This document shows, piece by piece, positions 1-7,856 of a stretch of DNA of 33,972 nucleotides (positions are counted from its first letter, which is position 1; each line of letters starts with the position of its first letter). The DNA is from Candidatus Moraniibacteriota bacterium (GTDB taxonomy: Bacteria > Patescibacteriota > Minisyncoccia > Moranbacterales > UBA1568). Below the pieces are notes generated by a model, which saw nothing but the letters and a program-made list of their open reading frames with translations, was not told the DNA's origin and made no database searches. Location: positions 1 to 33,972 of the forward strand of contig CAIOMK010000025.1 of the NCBI GenBank assembly GCA_903859375.1, read 5' to 3'. The position numbers and the translations under genes are program-made.

Positions 1-7
1 CAAAACG

Positions 8-261
8 TTCCCCATTGTCAGTTGTCAGTTGCAAGTTGTCTGTTCCCCGTTCCCGTTGTAAGTTGTCTGTTCCCCGTTGTCAGTTGTAAGTTGTAAGTTG
101 TCTGTTCCCCGTCCCCCGTTGTCAGTTGTCAGTTGCAAGTTGTCTGTTCCCCGTTCCCGTTGTAAGTTGTCTGTTCCCCGTTGTCAGTTGTAAGTTGTAA
201 GTTGTAAGTTGTCTGTTCCCCGTCCCCCGTTGTAAGTTGTCAGTTGCAGGTTGTAAGTTCC
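8..261. repeat. Heptanucleotide tandem array (minus-strand words AACTTAC/AACTGAC/AACGGGG/AACAGAC) with 104- and 111-bp higher-order period
   Basis: Minus strand parses as consecutive 7-mers starting AAC (occasional GAC and 6-mer AACGGG). The block starting TTGTCAGTTGTCAGTTGCAAG at 15 recurs at 119 (period 104); the next partial copy is one heptamer longer. Confidence 0.93.
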
Positions 262-356
262 GTCGCGAAAAATGTACCTGACCCCTTTGTTTTGTCCCGC
301 GTGGGGAGTGTTTTTTAAACCGAGGTGATTCTGGATTTTTACCAACGAAATCTTTT

Positions 357-1361
357 TTAGGCCGCCAATTTGAGTCGCGCTTCATACTCCGCATTTTTCG
401 CCGTATCCAGCGATATTAATGAGGCATCCCTTTCGATACCAGCGGCAGCCAATTGTTCTTTCAATGCGATCACTTCCGGATCGCTGTCCACGTTTCTCAT
501 GGAATCAATCTCCGCACGACGGACATTCCCATATTGGGCATAAGTATCGTTATCCACGATACCGTCATTCAACAGCCGAAACACCTGGTCGCTTTTCTCT
601 TCGAACAGGCTCGAAAGGTTTTCCTGACTCAACGGGCTCCCCTCATACGCCTTCACGTCGTTGATCAGCCCCTGAAGCATATCCATCTGTTTCTGTATCG
701 GGTTCTTTCCCTGATCCTGTGATTCCCCCTTGTCCCGCTTTTCCCTTAATGTATTCATCATTATCGCCAAGGGACCATTTTCGGTGTCACGAAAAGCATT
801 GCCCATACCTTTGAAAAAGGCCGAGTATGTCCTTACGGATTCCGATTTCATATTCGGATTACCGTTATACTTCCTTTCCAATTTCTCCTGCATGTCTTGA
901 ATCGTCTTTTCATTCGCGTCAAAAATCGCCTGTCTTTCTGCCAGATCGTTCTTCAACCCCTCATATTGCACCTGCAAGGCCTCGCTCTCGGCCGTCGGTG
1001 CTTCCGCGACCAAAGGACCTCCGCTCTTGATCTGTTCCGCGAGCGAGTCCGCATTCGCCTTATCGGTCGAAACACTCTCATTATCCGCAAGCTGTTGCGC
1101 TTCCCGCTCAGCGGTCTCGTCTACGGTGGGTTCGGCCGACTCAGCCAACTCCGGTTGCTCTGCTGTTACACCCTCGCCAGAAGCCTCTTTCCCTATCTCT
1201 TCTTGCAAAGCTTTCGCCTCTTCGGCAAGTGCGGACAGTTTGTCGAATTCGAAATCATCGGTCGCTTTTTTGATTTCCGCGTTCAAGGCATTCAATCGTT
1301 CCTGCGCCGAAGCCTTCTTCGCTTCCTGTCCCGGCACGGAATCTTCGGGAGAAAAACCCAT
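357..1361 (-). CDS. Hypothetical protein, Glu/Ala-rich, predicted coiled coil
   Basis: 334-aa ORF with heptad-like charged helices (KKASAQERLNALNAEIKKATDDFEFDKLSALAEEAKALQEEI); promoter upstream at 1391-1419. Confidence 0.75.
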   Translation of the reverse strand: MGFSPEDSVPGQEAKKASAQERLNALNAEIKKATDDFEFDKLSALAEEAKALQEEIGKEASGEGVTAEQPELAESAEPTVDETAEREAQQLADNESVSTDKANADSLAEQIKSGGPLVAEAPTAESEALQVQYEGLKNDLAERQAIFDANEKTIQDMQEKLERKYNGNPNMKSESVRTYSAFFKGMGNAFRDTENGPLAIMMNTLREKRDKGESQDQGKNPIQKQMDMLQGLINDVKAYEGSPLSQENLSSLFEEKSDQVFRLLNDGIVDNDTYAQYGNVRRAEIDSMRNVDSDPEVIALKEQLAAAGIERDASLISLDTAKNAEYEARLKLAA

Positions 1362-1390
1362 ACAAATTCTGTTATTGCTTATATGCAGTC

Positions 1391-1419
1391 ATTATAGAAT
1401 TTTTCCACACGAACACCAA
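1391..1419 (-). promoter_or_regulatory. Sigma70-like promoter for the coiled-coil hypothetical gene
   Basis: Minus strand TTGGTG-17 nt-TATAAT (-35 at 1414-1419, -10 at 1391-1396), 30 bp upstream of ATG 1361. Confidence 0.6.
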
Positions 1420-1450
1420 ATGCAAGAATACATGACAACACGACTATTGG

Positions 1451-2929
1451 TTATGATTCCAGCCTTTTCCGAAGTATCTCGGAAACCACCTGCGGATTCG
1501 CCTTACCTTTGGTCTCCTTCATAATCTGACCGATGAGGAATTGAAAAGCGTTCTGTTTGCCGGCACGGAAATCCTCGACAGACTTGGCATTCGCTCCGAG
1601 AACCGTATCGACGATTCCTTCGAGCGCCCCCGTATCACTCACCTGTCCGAGGTTGAGTCGCTCGATGATGTGCGACGGGTCATTGTCCCCACCCAACAAC
1701 ATCTCTGCCAAGACCGCCTGTGCGGCACTCGAATTGATTTTCCCGTCGGCGAGTATCGATATGAATTCGGCATAGTTCTCCGGTGTGATTCCGGACGTGT
1801 CGACAGTCTTCCCGAGATCGGCGAGCCGTTTGCGCAGTTCGGTGACGAGATAGTTCGCAGCGAGTCGGATCGCCTTCTCCGTGTCGGCTCCGAGCTCCTC
1901 CGATTCCTTCTTGGATTCGATCTCACTCACGACCGATTCGAAATAGTTCGCGGTTGGCTTCTCGGCAGTAATCACCGAGACCGCCTCACCGGAGAGACCG
2001 TACTGCTCCGTGAACCGTTTTTCCTTGCCTGCCGGCAGTTCGGGAATGGTCTTTCGAAGTATGTCGAAGTCCGCCTCCGTGAACGAGAATGGCGGGATAT
2101 CCGGCTCTGGGAAATAGCGGTAATCATGCGCCGATTCCTTCTTGCGCTGGGAAACGGTCCCCTGCCGGTTCTCATCCCACCCCCTTGTTTCCTGGGCGAT
2201 AGCACGACCAGCCTCGAGCTCTTCGGTCTGCCGACGGATTTCGAACTCGATCGATTTCTCCACCGCCTTGAACGAATTGATATTCTTCACCTCGACTTTG
2301 GTGCCGGAGAGTTTCTCCGTACCCTCTTCATGAAGCGAGATATTCACCTCGCACCGCATCTGTCCCCTTTCCATGTCGGCGTCGGATATATCGAGGTACC
2401 GGAAAATCTGCCGGAGCTTCTGACAGAACAGACGCGCGTCGGAAGACGATTCGATATCCGGTTCCGTCACGAGCTCCATAAGCGGAACGCCGGCGCGGTT
2501 GAGATCGACGAGCGTGTAGTCGGCTCCGGCCGGATGAGTGAGCTTGCCGGTATCCTCCTCCATGTGGATACGGGTGATGCCGACCGTCTTGCCCTCACGG
2601 ATTTCCAATTCGCCCCGTCCGCAGAACGGCTCGTCGTACTGGGAAATCTGATACCCCTTCGGGAGGTCCGGATAGAAATAGTTCTTGCGGTCGAATTTCG
2701 AATGTGTCGCGAGCGTACAACCGAGAGCGAGTCCCGCACGTTGGACGGATTCGATCGCCTTCCTATTCGGGGTCGGGAGCGCTCCCGGCTGTGCGGTGCA
2801 GACAGGACAGATATGGATATTGGGTTCGGACTCCTGCCCGAGACCGTTCTTGCACGCACAGAACATCTTGGACGCCGTCTTGAGCTCCACATGCACTTCC
2901 ATGCCGATGACCGGGATGAGTTTTTTCAT
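1451..2929 (-). CDS. gatB: Aspartyl/glutamyl-tRNA amidotransferase subunit B
   Basis: MKKLIPVIGMEVHVELKTASKMFCACKN...CPVCTAQPGALPTPNRKA...DLNRAGVPLMELVTEPD is the GatB signature; full length 492 aa. Confidence 0.98.
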   Translation of the reverse strand: MKKLIPVIGMEVHVELKTASKMFCACKNGLGQESEPNIHICPVCTAQPGALPTPNRKAIESVQRAGLALGCTLATHSKFDRKNYFYPDLPKGYQISQYDEPFCGRGELEIREGKTVGITRIHMEEDTGKLTHPAGADYTLVDLNRAGVPLMELVTEPDIESSSDARLFCQKLRQIFRYLDISDADMERGQMRCEVNISLHEEGTEKLSGTKVEVKNINSFKAVEKSIEFEIRRQTEELEAGRAIAQETRGWDENRQGTVSQRKKESAHDYRYFPEPDIPPFSFTEADFDILRKTIPELPAGKEKRFTEQYGLSGEAVSVITAEKPTANYFESVVSEIESKKESEELGADTEKAIRLAANYLVTELRKRLADLGKTVDTSGITPENYAEFISILADGKINSSAAQAVLAEMLLGGDNDPSHIIERLNLGQVSDTGALEGIVDTVLGANAKSVEDFRAGKQNAFQFLIGQIMKETKGKANPQVVSEILRKRLES

Positions 2930-2998
2930 AGATTCATTGTTTCATTGCTGCATTGTTTCCATCCCCTCGTTGAAAATCATCTGTTATCTGTTACCTGC
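2930..2998. repeat. AAC-NNNN heptamer tract filling the dut-gatB intergenic region
   Basis: Minus: AACAGAT AACAGAT GATTTTC AACGAGG GGATGGA AACAATG CAGCAATGA AACAATG AATCT-ATG. Confidence 0.75.
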
Positions 2999-2999
2999 T

Positions 3000-3425
3000 T
3001 CATGATTTCCCCGTACTGCCGAATCCGCCGTCTCCACGAATGGTAGCATCAAGTTCCGAAACTTCACAAACGTCCGGAAACATGACCGGCTGAACGAGTA
3101 TCTGAGCGATCCGCTCTCCTGCAGCGACCTCGTATGGGACATCGGACGTATTCAACATGATGACACCCCACTCTCCCCGGTATGAGGCATCGATGACGCC
3201 ACCGAGATTCGTGATCCCGCTCTTCGCCGCGAGTCCCGACCGGTCCCATATGAGCCCGACATGACCCGATGGTATCGCGATGGCGACGCCTGTCCGAGCC
3301 ACTCGCCGTTCCCCCGGACCCACCACGAAACTTTCGAGTGAATACAGGTCCAGTCCCGCATCCCCTTCGTGTGCACGGGTCGGCAACACCGCTTTCGGAT
3401 CAAGTTTTTTCACGTCAAGATTCAT
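3000..3425 (-). CDS. dut: dUTP diphosphatase
   Basis: Motifs EGDAGLDLYS, RSGLAAKSGI, GVIDASYRGEWGVIMLN, GERIAQ, RGDGGFGSTG in order. Confidence 0.97.
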   Translation of the reverse strand: MNLDVKKLDPKAVLPTRAHEGDAGLDLYSLESFVVGPGERRVARTGVAIAIPSGHVGLIWDRSGLAAKSGITNLGGVIDASYRGEWGVIMLNTSDVPYEVAAGERIAQILVQPVMFPDVCEVSELDATIRGDGGFGSTGKS

Positions 3426-4024
3426 ACGATTTCGAAATGCTTGTCGAGTATCGCCCGTATATCCTCCGAGACCGCTTCGATATCACGGTTCGCGTCCACG
3501 CGTTCCCAGCCGTACCGCTCGCCGAGCAGAAAATGAAAGTTCTTGCAGATCGTTATTCGTTCCGATTCCATCTCATTGCGATGATCCTTCTCGACGGCCG
3601 TCAGGAACCGGCTCCCGTGCATCAGGATCTCCACGTCCGGTTTCAACAGATGTCCGTTTATCCGCTCGAGATATTCAAGCTCCCCTCCCCAGGTCAATCC
3701 CCATGCGACACCCGTCCCGACATAGTCTTCCGCGACGATCCACTCTCCCGCATCGAGTCGCTCTTTGAGTGTCGACTCGTAGCGAGCCCGGTTCTCGGCG
3801 TATTTCTCCTGCAACGCATGTGTGGAAAGTTCGTTCCCGGCACGGAATTCCGGATCCCGAAGATACCGGTGGATAAACGGGCCTTCCGGTTCCAGATCGT
3901 ACACCGGGTATTTGAGACGCGACGCGCTCTTTCCCTGCCCACGAAAAAATTCCACAAGCGCTTCCACCTGCGTCGTTTTTCCGATGCCGTTGATCCCGTA
4001 TATGGCGATGAATTTCCCTTTCAT
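3422..4024 (-). CDS. tmk: Thymidylate kinase-like P-loop kinase (ORF can extend to 4054)
   Basis: MKGKFIAIYGINGIGKTTQVEALVEFF Walker A and KYPVYDLEPEGPFIHRYL; overlaps dut start by 4 bp. dTMP kinase assignment from sequence resemblance and context. Confidence 0.75.
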   Translation of the reverse strand: MKGKFIAIYGINGIGKTTQVEALVEFFRGQGKSASRLKYPVYDLEPEGPFIHRYLRDPEFRAGNELSTHALQEKYAENRARYESTLKERLDAGEWIVAEDYVGTGVAWGLTWGGELEYLERINGHLLKPDVEILMHGSRFLTAVEKDHRNEMESERITICKNFHFLLGERYGWERVDANRDIEAVSEDIRAILDKHFEIV

Positions 4025-4063
4025 AACAAGCGTATTTATTCGATCCATCGACAAGTGGTTCTG

Positions 4064-4639
4064 TTACTGATGCGACTCATTCGCCTCCTTCTGCAACTCC
4101 GCGACGATATCGTCCACCTGTGAGTACAGGTCTTCGAGCGACCCGTCATTGTTGATGATGAAGCGCGCCTCGGACCTGAGTGCCGAGATGCCGATCTCCG
4201 TCTCGAGGAGATGATCCTTTTGGAAATCCTCGAAGGTCTTGGTCTCGTCGTCGGCGTTCTGACGACGTCTCACGATACGCTCGTACCGGGTCTTGATATC
4301 GGCCTCGACATACAGGAGCGAGAATTCCGGAAGTTCCTTCACGGCTTCGATATCGGACTGGCGCCGTACGCCGTCGATGACGACGAACGATGGCGGATCG
4401 TTTGCCGCGTCGCTCGCGATACTGTGTGAGAGGATATTGTCCCCGAACTCCGTCCGGATCGCTCCCGAGACACGCGTCAGGTTCTCCCTGGTCTGCGCAA
4501 GATGCAACCGGTCGAGCACATCTCGGAGCGGATCCGAAAGGAAAAAGATCCTGGCGCCGTAGCGGTTCTCGAGATAGTGGGTCACCGTATCCTTTCCCGA
4601 AACGATTTCCCCTGCGATGCCGATGATTATCTTTCTCAT
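4064..4639 (-). CDS. P-loop nucleoside/deoxynucleoside monophosphate kinase-like protein
   Basis: MRKIIIGIAGEIVSGKDTVTHYLENRYGA (Walker A GEIVSGKDT), VVIDGVRRQSDIEAV, YERIVRRRQNADDETKTFEDF. Confidence 0.72.
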   Translation of the reverse strand: MRKIIIGIAGEIVSGKDTVTHYLENRYGARIFFLSDPLRDVLDRLHLAQTRENLTRVSGAIRTEFGDNILSHSIASDAANDPPSFVVIDGVRRQSDIEAVKELPEFSLLYVEADIKTRYERIVRRRQNADDETKTFEDFQKDHLLETEIGISALRSEARFIINNDGSLEDLYSQVDDIVAELQKEANESHQ

Positions 4640-4786
4640 AATTTTTTTATTACATTGTTATATTGCTGAATTGTTTCATTGCTTCCGCTCCCTGTTCCAT
4701 GTTCCCTGTTCAATGTTATCTGTTCACTGTTCAATGCTTCCACTCTCTGTTCCCGTTGTTAGTTGTAAGTTGTAAGTTGTAAGTTG
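4640..4786. repeat. AAC-NNNN heptamer tract filling the thyX-to-kinase intergenic region
   Basis: Minus: AACTTAC x3, AACTAAC, AACGGG, AACAGAG..., AACAGTG AACAGAT AACATTG AACAGGG AACATGG AACAGGG ... ending at the ATG of the kinase. Confidence 0.85.
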
Positions 4787-6079
4787 TCATTTGACCGAAA
4801 TATCCTGCAGTCCCCGCCGGACGTCCCAATCATCCGGATCAAAGTCGACATACAGCGTCACTTCCGGAAACCGCTTCGATATCTCGTCTCCCATCTTCTG
4901 CGCTATCGGCCGCAGTGTCGGGTGGACGGTCTTCCCGCTCCGCAACTCGACGAGATAGACGAGCCCCGGCAGGTCGAATGTGTATCGGCACGGCATACGG
5001 AATCCCATCGCGATAAGGTACTGCTTCTCTTCGGGTGATGCGTCGATCCCTTCGATTGCCACGGACTGTTCGGCGATGAGCGTTTCCGCGATCACACGCA
5101 AAGCCTCCGGCAATTGGTCGAGGTACCACGGATGGAACCCGTATCCGGTCGTATGCAAAGGCATCTGATGAATACCGACCCGGTGGCGTTGCAGATCGCG
5201 ATAGGAGCCGAAGTCGAGCAGGAAGTCGAACGTGAACGTGCCGAGCGCACGCAGGAATGACGGGAGGTTCGTTTTTGTCGGACGCTTCCCGAGAACATCG
5301 GAAAACGGAAGCAGGGATTCTTTTTCAATGGTCGTTCCCGCGACGAATTCCGCCGGAAACGATGTCGGTGCGAAATAGGTATGTTTCGACAGGATGTCCT
5401 TCCGATAGGATTCCTGTGCCTCGTATGATTTGTGACCGAAACTGTTCGGATATCGCGTTCTCAGGACGTCGAGCATCCCTTCCGCGACCTCGCGGACCTC
5501 GACAAGCGGATGATGCCGGAGTATGGAAAGTTTGTCCCAGGCCTGACGGAGATTCGTGTGCCACGAAAGCTGGGTCGTCGTCCCTGCCGGCAAAAACCCG
5601 CGAAGGATATCGAAGGAACGCGCCTTGATAGCCTTGTCATATACGTTCCCGTTCTCGTCATCTTTTTTCGGAAAGCGTTTTTTCAGATGCTCCTCGACCG
5701 CCGGGCCGGAAGAGACATAGAATTCGTGCCACTTGCGGATGATTTCCTTTGACGCATCCGTCTTGATCGGATCTTCGATTGGCTGACGGCTCATGTCTAT
5801 ATAACGGGTACTCGTTTCCTGTCCGGAATAGAGTGGCCAGTCCTGTATCGCCTTTGCGGCAAGCATGCTCACCCCTTCGGCAAAAAGCGTCGTGCTCCCG
5901 CAGTCGGCGATGGACATATGTCCGTAGCCCACATAGAACCGTTCCATGAACTTTCCCGAGCCGGATTCCCTCACTTTCGCGACATGTTTCTCCACGCTGT
6001 CCGCACTGCGTGAATATAGTGCCTGCATCATCGCCACATCTTCGGGTCCGTATTCGTCGTACAGAAAAATCTTGGGCAT
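4787..6079 (-). CDS. thyX: FAD-dependent thymidylate synthase, double-domain (fused/duplicated) form
   Basis: 430 aa; N half GHMSIAD..SGQETSTRYIDMS..ILRGFLPAGTTTQLSWHTNLRQAWDKLSILR; C half LQRHRVGIHQMP..GFRMPCRYTFDLPGLVYLVELRSG. Confidence 0.85.
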   Translation of the reverse strand: MPKIFLYDEYGPEDVAMMQALYSRSADSVEKHVAKVRESGSGKFMERFYVGYGHMSIADCGSTTLFAEGVSMLAAKAIQDWPLYSGQETSTRYIDMSRQPIEDPIKTDASKEIIRKWHEFYVSSGPAVEEHLKKRFPKKDDENGNVYDKAIKARSFDILRGFLPAGTTTQLSWHTNLRQAWDKLSILRHHPLVEVREVAEGMLDVLRTRYPNSFGHKSYEAQESYRKDILSKHTYFAPTSFPAEFVAGTTIEKESLLPFSDVLGKRPTKTNLPSFLRALGTFTFDFLLDFGSYRDLQRHRVGIHQMPLHTTGYGFHPWYLDQLPEALRVIAETLIAEQSVAIEGIDASPEEKQYLIAMGFRMPCRYTFDLPGLVYLVELRSGKTVHPTLRPIAQKMGDEISKRFPEVTLYVDFDPDDWDVRRGLQDISVK

Positions 6080-6112
6080 TGGTTTGGTATTTCACGATCC
6101 CGAATCTCCATT

Positions 6113-6130
6113 TTCGCATGAATATGCGAA
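6113..6130. other. Inverted repeat TTCGCAT-GAAT-ATGCGAA in the thyX leader
   Basis: Perfect 7-bp arms, about 34 bp upstream of the thyX ATG. Confidence 0.6.
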
Positions 6131-6193
6131 GGTCGCAAACAGCCCTTCTGAGCGGTACTTTCCCATTTCAGGACCATTTTTCCGATTTCACTG

Positions 6194-6224
6194 AAAAAAC
6201 AAGGCTCCGATAAGCCTCGTTTTA
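6194..6224 (-). terminator. Intrinsic-terminator-like hairpin (possibly bidirectional)
   Basis: AAACAAGGCT-CCGATA-AGCCTCGTTT with A/T tails on both sides. Confidence 0.7.
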
Positions 6225-6256
6225 GATATTTTCAAAGTTCGACACCACATCAACTC

Positions 6257-6276
6257 CCTTGTGGCACGCCACAAGG
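6257..6276. other. Near-palindrome CCTTGTGGC-AC-GCCACAAGG
   Basis: Perfect 9-bp arms with 2-nt centre in the thyX upstream intergenic region. Confidence 0.7.
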
Positions 6277-6347
6277 TATCCTCCGACTTGTCATTCCGGA
6301 CGGGTCACGGTCGTTCGGAATCCGACAGCATCAAACACGAGGAGGGA

Positions 6348-6396
6348 ATAAAAAGGGCGGCGTATCATCATGGGTTGATGAGGATACGTCGCCATA
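6348..6396 (-). terminator. Intrinsic terminator of the TIM-barrel/glycosidase-like gene
   Basis: Minus: GGCGACGTATCCTCATCAA-CCCA-TGATGATACGCCGCC followed by CTTTTT. Confidence 0.85.
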
Positions 6397-6401
6397 TACC
6401 G

Positions 6402-7634
6402 CTACTGATTGAAATAGCTGAGGCCGATGCCGAGCGCATCGTTTTTTTTCGTGAAGGAGAACAGGACGTTCCTGAGCGGATTATTCCGGTCGTTCAGGTC
6501 ACCGTATGACCAATCGATATGTTCGCTGGTCCGTATCTTATCCTCCGCGAACAGGTTGATGGAAACCGTATATCCTTCTCTCTTGAGCTGTCGCGCGTTC
6601 CGGAGAAGCCCGCCCAGTACGATGGCCCGTTCGGCCGGCGTACAAGAGAGAAGCGTGCCTCCCTGATTCATCTTCCCGAACGTTCCGGAGTTTATCCAAA
6701 TCCGGCCGACACCGAGCCACTTCGCAGCGGATGCCGCACGTTCGACATGCAAGAAAGCATCGGGCGACATCGAGACAACGTCCTCGTCACGCTTCCCGGA
6801 CTTCCACGGAAACCCCTGAATACCAAAACTTTCCACAGTCCTCGGGATGATGTCCTGGATGTACGGCAAGAAATCCACATACCGTGCGTTCGCCCATTTC
6901 GTGTCCGACGGGTCATACGATGCGGCGTTCATGAGGATCGTCCCTTTCGCACCGGGATATCTTTCCCGAAGTATCGGGAAGAACCGGTTCACCATGATCG
7001 AGAAATCCCCGGGGAAAAACCCCCTCTTGTCCCATATGGGAGCGTTGATCTCGGGATAGGGAGCCCATTCCCCGATCATCGTCCCGACAACGCCGTTTTC
7101 ATGGAGAAAAGAAAACAGGTCACGGAGAAACGGGTCATATTCCCCCGAAGCGATACCGGCGAGCGGGATGTCTTTCCCGGACTCGGTTTTCGGCTCGAAA
7201 ATGACAATCGGTGTGATACCGAACCGATGGAATTCCTTCAACCTCGGAGCGAGACCGGATGCGATCGACTGCGCCTGTTCCCGACTTTCCGGAAAACCGA
7301 CGAAACACATCACGCGATCCGTCACCAACGAGCCACAGATGTCCTGATATTCCGAGAGACGTCGCAGGCACGGGAGCGTGCCGGTCTCAAGGCCACCGAG
7401 TTTCTTTTTGGTCGAGAAACGTCCGTCCTTTTCTAGGGAGGCGGTTTCCGAGACAGTCACTTCCTCTTCATCAGCCCTCATCCGCAGCTGCCACCAAACG
7501 ACAGCTGAAATGCTTATGCCGATCAGAAGAAATAACATGATGCGTGACCTCGTACGCTTTCCATCAGACCCGTCTTCACAAACGGAATGAAAAATATTCC
7601 GGCGAAAAAACCGGGAGAGCGATTCTTTTCCCAT
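6402..7634 (-). CDS. Membrane-anchored glycoside hydrolase-like (TIM-barrel) hypothetical protein
   Basis: One N-terminal TM segment (IMLFLLIGISISAVVWWQL) then a barrel-like sequence with GTMIGEWAPYPEINAP, ILMNAASYDPSDTKWANARYVDFLPYI, WLGVGRIWINSGTF. Fold call by pattern only. Confidence 0.55.
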   Translation of the reverse strand: MGKESLSRFFRRNIFHSVCEDGSDGKRTRSRIMLFLLIGISISAVVWWQLRMRADEEEVTVSETASLEKDGRFSTKKKLGGLETGTLPCLRRLSEYQDICGSLVTDRVMCFVGFPESREQAQSIASGLAPRLKEFHRFGITPIVIFEPKTESGKDIPLAGIASGEYDPFLRDLFSFLHENGVVGTMIGEWAPYPEINAPIWDKRGFFPGDFSIMVNRFFPILRERYPGAKGTILMNAASYDPSDTKWANARYVDFLPYIQDIIPRTVESFGIQGFPWKSGKRDEDVVSMSPDAFLHVERAASAAKWLGVGRIWINSGTFGKMNQGGTLLSCTPAERAIVLGGLLRNARQLKREGYTVSINLFAEDKIRTSEHIDWSYGDLNDRNNPLRNVLFSFTKKNDALGIGLSYFNQ

Positions 7635-7694
7635 TGCAACCTCCTTCTTATTCGTTTCGAGAAAATATGTTTGAAATGTTAACGTTCCGCATAC

Positions 7695-7724
7695 AATATC
7701 TCAGTTCTCTCCTCCTTTTGTCAA
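7695..7724 (-). promoter_or_regulatory. Promoter for the TIM-barrel gene
   Basis: Minus TTGACA (7719-7724), 18 nt, GATATT (7695-7700); AAGGAGG ribosome-binding site before ATG 7634. Confidence 0.5.
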
Positions 7725-7805
7725 TACTGAAAAAAACAAGTGCATTCAAATAAAAAAAGAGGTCTTCAACAAGGTAAGATGAAAGCACCAAGAAGGTTCT
7801 GTATA

Positions 7806-7838
7806 TAAAAAGGGAGTGTCCTTCAAGACGACTCCCTT
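7806..7838 (-). terminator. Intrinsic terminator after the 166-aa hypothetical gene
   Basis: Minus AGGGAGTCGTC-TTGAAG-GACACTCCCTTTTTATA. Confidence 0.8.
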
Positions 7839-7856
7839 CCTCACTTCCGCAATCAA

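Noticed and set aside
8-261. Possible CRISPR array
   Set aside because: No constant-length repeat/unique-spacer alternation; it is a contiguous short-word tandem array and there are no cas genes.
122-394. 90-aa minus ORF RNLQPATDNLQRGTGNRQLTTYNLQLTT
   Set aside because: Pure read-through of the heptamer array (21 bp = 7 codons gives pseudo-periodic peptide).
1541-3046. 501-aa plus-strand ORF opposite gatB
   Set aside because: Shadow ORF on the antisense of a highly conserved gene; no recognisable domain.
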